This document shows, piece by piece, positions 57,480-64,000 of a stretch of 64,000 nt of DNA (its first letter is position 1; each line of letters starts with the position of its first letter). The position numbers were made by a program, and so were the translations under genes. The stretch is from Aralia elata (lineage: Eukaryota; Streptophyta; Magnoliopsida; Apiales; Araliaceae). Where the stretch lies: NCBI GenBank assembly GCA_034770075.1, contig CM068387.1, positions 78,245,971 through 78,309,970 of the forward strand, in the 5' to 3' direction. Under the pieces are notes generated by a model. The model saw nothing but the letters and a program-made list of their open reading frames with translations, ran no database searches and was not told the origin of the DNA.

Positions 57480-58800
57480 GTATCTAATACCCTTCTTCTC
57501 TAAGTGACGATCATCCTGCTGTTTGGATAAAGCTTCAGTAAATGGATATGTAATGTTGTTATTGAGAGTCCACTATCTCTATAGTGACTTATCCTCTTTC
57601 AATGATTCCACTAATCAAATGAAAGTGCCGCAACACATGTTTGAATCCAAGATGAGACTTAGGAACTATTCCTAGTTCTGTGATGAACTTTTTATCCAAA
57701 CAATCAGCTTGCAGCTTCATTTATAGCTATATACTTTGTCTTTGTCACTAAACCAGTAACTATTTCCTGTTTGGAACCTTTCCAATTCACTGCACCACCT
57801 TTCAAAGTAACGATTTACCTTAAAGTGGATTTGTTATCGTCTTGGTCAGTCTGAAAAACTTGAGTCTGTTTAGCCCTCTAGTTTTAATTCAGACCTACCA
57901 TGAATCATAATCACATCTTCAGTACCGGTTAAGTACCTAAAGATGTTTATCACTGTCTTATAGTGATCATCTCCAGAATATGACTGATTAACATCAGGCC
58001 TTGTATATTCACTGCATACATGATAGTAACTCATGCGATCTCTCTTTTAATTGGAGACAATTTTAGAGAGATACACTCCATGACTCATCATCATGAGACT
58101 TCTCTTAGAGTTTGCCATGCTAAACGCCTTTAGCATCAAATGAATATACGTTCCTTGGGTCAAGCCGAACATCCTTTTAAATCTATCTATATAGATTTAT
58201 ATCCCCAATTTATAGGATGCTCCTCCCAAGGCATTCATGGAGGAATGTTTAGACAATTTTATCTTTACTGATTGTAGCATTAGTGTGTTATTCCTTGTCA
58301 GTAGTATATCAACATATAATATCAAGAATGTCACAGCGCTCCCACTGACCCTTTTGTACATACTAGGTTCATTCCCATTTTTGATAAAATCAAACTCTTT
58401 TGATTGTCTCATCAAAATGAATGTTCCATCTTTGAGAAGCTTGCTTCAATCTATAAATGGATCGTAGCTTAAAACACGATTTGCTTCAACCTTTGAAACA
58501 AATTCCTCTGGCTGTATCATACATACATTCTCCTCAAGCCTTCATTGAGGAAGGACGTCTCCACATCCATTTTGTCAGATTTCGTAATAAGCTGCAATCA
58601 CAAGCAAAATCCAAATGGACTTGAGCATTACCCGATAGTAAGGTTTTATCACAGTCAACTCCTTGACTTGAAAAACCTTTTAAACAGGTCTGGTCTTATA
58701 GGTGTCTACCTTGCCATTTGCCCTACTCTTTCTCTTAAAGACCCATATATACCAGAGTCTATACTTGGTTCTTATACATAGAGTCCATTTCGGATTTTAT
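57480..58800 (-). pseudogene. copia reverse transcriptase / RNase H, decayed
   Basis: Minus-strand pieces include FDFIKNGNEPSMYKRVSGS and FLILYVDILL near 58290-58400, where the YVDD pair has lost one Asp, and lower down RNase H-type fragments. Many stops and frameshifts. Confidence 0.65.
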
Positions 58801-58809
58801 GGCCATCTG

Positions 58810-59067
58810 TCATTTCTCTGAGTGTCTTCTACTCATAGCCTCATCGTATATAACTGGATCATCATCCTCTATGATGCGTACCTCATCATCATCCTCTATG
58901 ATGAATCCATACCTCCCAGGTATCTTCGATACTCTTCCAGATTTACGATTCGGTTGTGGTACAATAGGTCTATCTACAGGTTCCTCGGTTCGACTTAAAG
59001 TGCTTTGTGGTTCTTGAACTCCTTCAAGATCTATTACCCTCCCACTAGCTCCTTCAATGATAAACAC
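58810..59067 (-). pseudogene. copia integrase-RT linker fragment
   Basis: An open stretch reads RPIVPQPNRKSGRVSKIPGR, then YGFIIEDDDEVRIIEDDDP and VIYDEAMSRRHSEK, the usual R-RS-R--PERYGF...EA linker of plant copia pol. Confidence 0.75.
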
Positions 59068-59159
59068 CTTTATCTAAGAAGGTAGCATGTAGGATTATAG
59101 TACCCTAAACTTCTTTAGGATATCCCACAAATCTGCACTTGTCAGATTTTGTCCTAAAC

Positions 59160-59640
59160 TTATCTTTGAAACCTTTTCACATAAGCTGGACAACCCCTTA
59201 TCTTAACATACTTAAGAGTGGGAATCCTTCCTATCCATAACCTTTATGGAGTCTTGGGCTCGAATTTTTGAGGTTACCTTATTTTGTAGATATGCAGCCG
59301 TTTCTAGGGTTTGACTCCAGATGGATACTAGAATGTCGGTAAAATCATTATGGACTGCACCATGTCCAACAAGGTACAATTTCTCCTTTTAGATACACTA
59401 ATCAATTATTGCGTATCAGGAAGTGTCCATTATGAGAAAATACCATTTTGAGATGATCTAGAAACTCATTGTACAAATATTCTTTCCTCGATCTGATCAA
59501 AGAATCTTAATACTCTGTCAATATGTTTCACTTCTGAATTCTTTGAACATTTCAAATGATTTAGACTTGTATTTCATCAAATACACACATTCAACTCTTT
59601 GAATGACCACCCCCTTTTCTTTTACTAGTTTGTTCAATTT
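59160..59640 (-). pseudogene. copia integrase region, decayed
   Basis: Fragments such as SQNGIFS near 59440 and PTLKYVKIRGCPAYVKRF near 59170-59230 match the copia integrase order. Interrupted by several stops. Confidence 0.6.
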
Positions 59641-59959
59641 GCTAAATAATTTTCATGTAAGTCAAGTATACAAAGTCTATCAAGTAATCTTCCAGTTTCA
59701 AACAAAACATTATCATTATAAATAGAACAACAATTGTTCTTAAATATAATACCAGAACCTTCCTTGTCCAACAACGGAAGTAATAATGTTTCTAAAGAGA
59801 ACTGGAACATAATAACAACTTATTAACTTAATAGACTTGCCCGTAGGCAATGCTAAACTATAAGTTCCTACGGTTAATGCAGCAACCATTGATTCATTCT
59901 CCACGCGTAAGATTACTTATTCTTTGTTTAGCTTTCTACTTCTGCTTAGTCTCTGCATT

Positions 59960-60015
59960 GGATTGCATACGTGGGAACTACAGCCGGTATCCAATACCCA
60001 AGTAGAACCTTGACT
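59960..60015 (-). pseudogene. copia protease motif
   Basis: Minus-strand GSTWVLDTGCSSHVCNPM contains the copia aspartic protease signature DTG.SSH.C. Confidence 0.75.
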
Positions 60016-60099
60016 TATAGAAAAATTTATTTCAATCATGAACAAACCCATATTTGTAACCGAAGCTTCACTAAGCTTCTTCTGGTTACCCTCTAGTTT

Positions 60100-60860
60100 T
60101 AATTCTAGTATCCAGGCTTATTGCAGTGGAAGCAAACTCCTTTGCTATCTGCATCAGTCTTGTTCTTATTGTCCTTTATTTTTGCCCTTCCATTTACCTT
60201 CTTTGAATTGTTCTTCTTTTAAGAAGATCCTTTGGCCCTCTTCCGCTTCTTGGAAGAATCATCTACCAGTAAGACTTGGTCTTTCTTGGTTGGAAAGTGA
60301 CTCTTTACAGTTTTTCAACATGTTTTAAGCAACTCAGGCAGGCTGACATATAACTTGTTCATGTGGAAATTCACAACAATTTGTGAGAAAGAGTCCGGAA
60401 GTGATTGCAAGATCAAATCTTGGATCAACTCTCCATCCATTAAAACCCAGTTGTCCCAATTGTTCAATCATATTTATCATTTTAGGACATTTGTCTATAC
60501 TGTAGTGCCATCGGTCATTCTAGATCGGAAGAGCTCCTTAGATATCTGATATCTAATAGTCCTACTTTCCTCACCCTTCAACTCCTTGAAGGTACAAGAG
60601 TATAGTAGGAGCATCCATAGTTTCATGTTGACGCTGAAGCTCGTTACTCATGGATGCGAGCATAATGCATTGAGCCAACTGTTCATCATCTTGCCACTTT
60701 CTAAAAGTAGCAATCTCTTCCTCAGAGGCATTGTCTGCAACCATTGCAGGGATAGGCATATTAAGGATATAAGATAGCTTTTCAGCCTTGAGAACTATTC
60801 TCAAATTTCTTAACTATTCCGTGTTATTTGGTCCAGTTAATTAGCATCTAATATGCTCCG
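60100..60860 (-). pseudogene. copia gag, decayed
   Basis: Begins near LTGPNNTE, a stop, LRNLRIVLKAEKLSYILN, continues CIMLASMSNELQRQHETMDA (60571-60804) and ends with a zinc-knuckle start VCFHCNKPG near 60105-60140. This is the standard copia Gag order. Confidence 0.75.
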
Positions 60861-61079
60861 CAGTGATAGTAAATTAGACATTGTAAAATTCTATAAATGA
60901 ATTTGTAATTTAACAACATTTCAGCATACATTCATTTTTAATTAATTATCAAAATAAATTAGGTCTTTATTTTAAATTGGTATCTCCCACTATTTTTATC
61001 AAACTATATTACCCTCAATATACAGTTCGGCAAATCTAATTAAAGATTTGCTAGTGAGAATAAGGATCCCATTTCAAAT

Positions 61080-61400
61080 GTATATAGCCTTGTGTGTGCA
61101 CAACAAACTATATATAAATAAATAGGTAGACAACTATTGTCAATTACATCACTATGTAACTCCTTATATTTTGCCTCTTAGATTATAATGGTCAAGTGTG
61201 TGCACATCCGAACTAAAATAATCTAAGTTAAGTCCAACCTAGCACTTCCATATATTCGAAAGAAAAACAATGTCCTTGTGTGTGCACAACAAAACAGCAT
61301 CGTTCAGTCTATTTATAAGCATCAAATGTGATAAAACAACATCTTAAATATTTAATACTCGCCTTGTGTGTGCACAACAAACTCATATTAAATATTTAAT
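61080..61400 (-). repeat. spaced TTGTGTGTGCACAAC repeats in copia leader
   Basis: CCTTGTGTGTGCACAAC occurs at 61088-61104, 61274-61290 and 61362-61378, with a partial copy (AAGTGTGTGCACAT) near 61194. The core TGTGCACA is palindromic. No gene in 60900-62470. Confidence 0.75.
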
Positions 61401-62475
61401 ACTCTATTGTTTTACCATGCTAGAAGGCGACGTTCGATATTCCTAATATCTTTGAACGCTTAGGACTTAATATAATTTCTTTGAGGGGTTTGTTATTATT
61501 AGTCTCATCTTGTTTAGCGCGTATGCACATATATATATAAAATACGCGTCATATTATTTAACATGCGAAGCATGTTGTATAATATATAATATATACATAG
61601 TAAGCATGCACATATAGAATACTATATTCTACCCGGATTGATTATGGACTTTTATTCTAGTTTGGTTCACTAGAGCCACCAAGTGAACCAAAAGGTCAAA
61701 CCTAGGGTGCAAGAATTAAATTTAAATATAACTATTACATTTAAACCCGGGCTCCATTACAAATGGGTCTTCAAGCGCTCCTTGCTTCTTTGTCTTCAAT
61801 TCTTCAAAATTAATTCTAACTAGTCCTATTACAAAAATTATTTACAATAAATAGAAACCTTGATCAGCAGTCAAGGGGAAATACATAGGAGGGAGATAGA
61901 ATTTACATTAAGAAAAATTAGAGAAGACAAGGTACGCAGACCCCATTTATAAAAACCCATACATTCAAGCATCCACTAAAATAAATCCAATCACACATTG
62001 GTCAATAGTCCATAATCAATCCCTATTTATTATCATACATATCTCTATATGTATCAATAAATAACATTCATCCCATGAATAATAAAACCATTCCATATAT
62101 GCATTGATATCATTTAATGGGCAATATTAGTTAGTATAAAATTCAATTTCAACTCCAATTAGTTATCATGGAATCCAATTCCAACTCTAATTAGTTATCA
62201 TGAAATCCAATTTCAATTAAAATAAACTTCTTTATTTTAATCATATTCCAAATCAAAATAAACTCTTTTATTTTAATTTAAATTTTTTTTTTTGAATAAA
62301 AATAAACTCCTTTATTTTAATCAAATTCCAAATCAAAATAAACTCCTTTATTTTAATTAATATGGAAACCAATTTCAAGTTTAAAATAAACACCTTTATT
62401 TTTAACTTAAAATTGTTGGAAAATAAAATATGTTGAATCATATTCCTTATCAAAATAAACATCTTTATTTTTTAA

Positions 62476-62640
62476 GGAAACATGGAATCCTATTCCATAT
62501 GTGAATAAACTCCTTTATTCTAGGAAACATAGAATCCTATTCCATATATGAATAAACTCCTTTATTCTAAGAAACATGGAATCCTATTCCATATATGAAT
62601 AAACTCCTTTATTCTAGTTAACGTAGAATCACATTCCAAG
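62476..62640 (-). repeat. 47-base tandem repeat in copia leader
   Basis: Three full units (from 62476, 62523 and 62570) and a partial fourth, each GGAAACATGGAATCCTATTC then CATAT-GAATAAACTCC and TTTATTCTA. The preceding 62200-62470 has looser AAATAAACTCCTTTATTTTA repeats. Confidence 0.85.
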
Positions 62641-62832
62641 TTAAAATAAAACTTTTAATTTTAATCATATTCCAATTAAAATAAACCTTTTATCTTAATT
62701 GAAAATAAATAAAATCAAAATAAAAAAAATAATAAAATAATTTTACACAAACAATTATGTCCAATTATATTGTTCTAAACACATATCAATGTATATACCG
62801 AATCAAAACAATTAATAATTCGCATAAAGTTT

Positions 62833-62846
62833 GGCTCTTGATACCA
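62833..62846 (-). other. copia primer binding site
   Basis: Minus-strand TGGTATCAAGAGCC, one base from the 5' LTR, resembling the Met tRNA primer site. Confidence 0.75.
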
Positions 62847-62847
62847 C

Positions 62848-64000
62848 TGTTAGGTTTGTATAACGCGAACATGCAATCAAATTACATTAATAAAGCGAAA
62901 GCGCGATAAAATCAGATTTTAAAATTTTTATACAAACCATCACCATGATCTTTCTTTATGCACAATTATTAATTAAACGAAAGAGATGGAGAATAAGAAT
63001 TATACCCTTGTAGAATTCTAGCTTCCTCAGGTACAAGTTCACCTCCAATTCCTTCGCGTTCTCCTTGAATTCCACCGATTAAATTCCTTCCTTTGATCAA
63101 CGTTAGCCACCCAAGTGTTTGGCCTCTAGAGGTGATCCACCAATGAATAATACTTGTTCAAGAAGATGGGTGTTGGCAAAACCCTAGTTTCTATCTCTAT
63201 AGAAATTGTAAGTACTCTCTACAATTCTTATGTAAGAGTGTGTAACCCTAATCTATGATAAGACTTCTCTTATTTATAGATGTAGGAAAACCCTTCCCTA
63301 AACTATTTAGGATTAGGGTTTTTATTCTAATTAAACTCCTTTAATTAAATTAAACTCCTAATCCAATTAGAAATTCATGTGAGAGTACTTCTATTAATTA
63401 ATTCCCAATCCCTATTAGGAATTAAATAATAGTAATAGTAATAATAATAATAAGACTCCTCTTATTAATTTATATTTAATATTTCTAAAATATTAAATAA
63501 TAAATATTAAGCTATTTAATTTATTCTATCTCCATAGACTAAATTAAATACACTTAACTTATTATTACAATTATGTCATTTACTTCTTAAATAAATATTT
63601 TCCTTTTGCGGTGTGACCCTTTAGGTTCTCCATATTAAACCGGTTGTGAATAAATCAATTAGAACAATTCTAATCTTTTTTTAAATAAATAAATTAAACT
63701 ATTTAATTCATTTAAATAAATAATATTTATTCTACAATAAGGGTAAGCCCCCTTAGCGATCAACGACTTTCCAGATAATATAGATTTCAACATTAATCAT
63801 AAAAGAACCTTTCAGTGCATAGTTACCGTACAATTCAATCCTTCTACCATACAATGTCCCAATTAAATATAAGACGTGGAATTACTGTCAAGTCTTATTT
63901 TATTTAATTATATGTATTTCGATTCTCAAATGCACAACTCTAATTAATGCCAATTAGAAACTCCTTTCTAATTTCATTCTGCTTTGGCCAAAGACTTCTG
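62848..64000 (-). mobile_element. copia 5' LTR, cut by window end
   Basis: Matches 55650-56802 of the 3' LTR with about 14 substitutions and a few one-base indels. No gene. Confidence 0.9.

Larger units (their letters stand above)
55650..64000 (-). mobile_element. Ty1/copia retrotransposon, 5' end outside window
   Basis: The minus-strand 3' LTR is 55650-57447 and the 5' LTR starts at 62848 and runs off the window. The interior (57448-62847) contains a polypurine tract, a decayed gag-pol and a long leader. The LTRs differ by roughly 14 bases over the 1.15 kb that can be compared, so it is older than E3. It is inserted in the E1 ORF fragment; the lower flank is CATCT. Confidence 0.9.

Overview
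This is plant nuclear DNA, AT-rich, and consists almost entirely of nested transposable elements. Plant hallmarks are chromovirus-type Ty3/gypsy elements with very long LTRs and an initiator-Met primer site, a CACTA element carrying spliced exons of a plant phosphatase (PHS1-like), a TTF zinc-finger hAT transposon and a Ty1/copia element. I see no intact host gene, no rRNA or tRNA gene and no CRISPR array. I do not name a species.

Element names used below: E1, an old minus-strand Tekay/Del-like gypsy element; E2, a related minus-strand gypsy; S1, a plus-strand solo LTR; E3, a young plus-strand gypsy. Layout: 1-3507 E3-type LTR; 3508-9005 right part of a CACTA element with a hAT inside (5785-8650); 9009-12261 S1 LTR; 12262-13636 E1 gag and upstream ORF; 13637-16149 E2 LTR; 16150-19917 E1 3' LTR split by LTR debris; 19976-23449 E1 pol; 23455-45274 S1 again, holding the CACTA (23586-42018), which holds E3 (25236-36535) and a second hAT (38804-41663); 45275-49770 E1 gag, upstream ORF and leader, with an E2 solo LTR; 49775-52307 E1 5' LTR; 52308-55572 E2 upstream ORF, primer site and 5' LTR; 55650-64000 a minus-strand copia element with its 5' LTR cut by the window edge.

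Bases 1-16149 and about 33061-49167 are copies of one roughly 33 kb tandem duplication. A third partial copy starts near 52308. Nesting order from target duplications: E1 is oldest; E2 (CATAT) and S1 (GGTTC) landed in E1; the CACTA (GTG) landed in S1; E3 (ATCGC) and the hAT landed in the CACTA.

The most interesting signal is shared by the four otherwise dissimilar gypsy LTRs (E1, E2, E3, S1). Each carries, in the same order, a set of small hairpins whose arms differ but still pair, then a splice-acceptor-like CAG, then a 20-codon lysine-rich reading frame ending in a stop. Between E3 and S1 most codon differences in this frame are synonymous. In E2 and E3 a donor-like GTAA just after the leader would splice onto it in frame. 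This looks like a conserved LTR intron plus a small terminal exon. A coiled-coil ORF upstream of gag is likewise shared by E1, E2 (N-terminal part) and E3.
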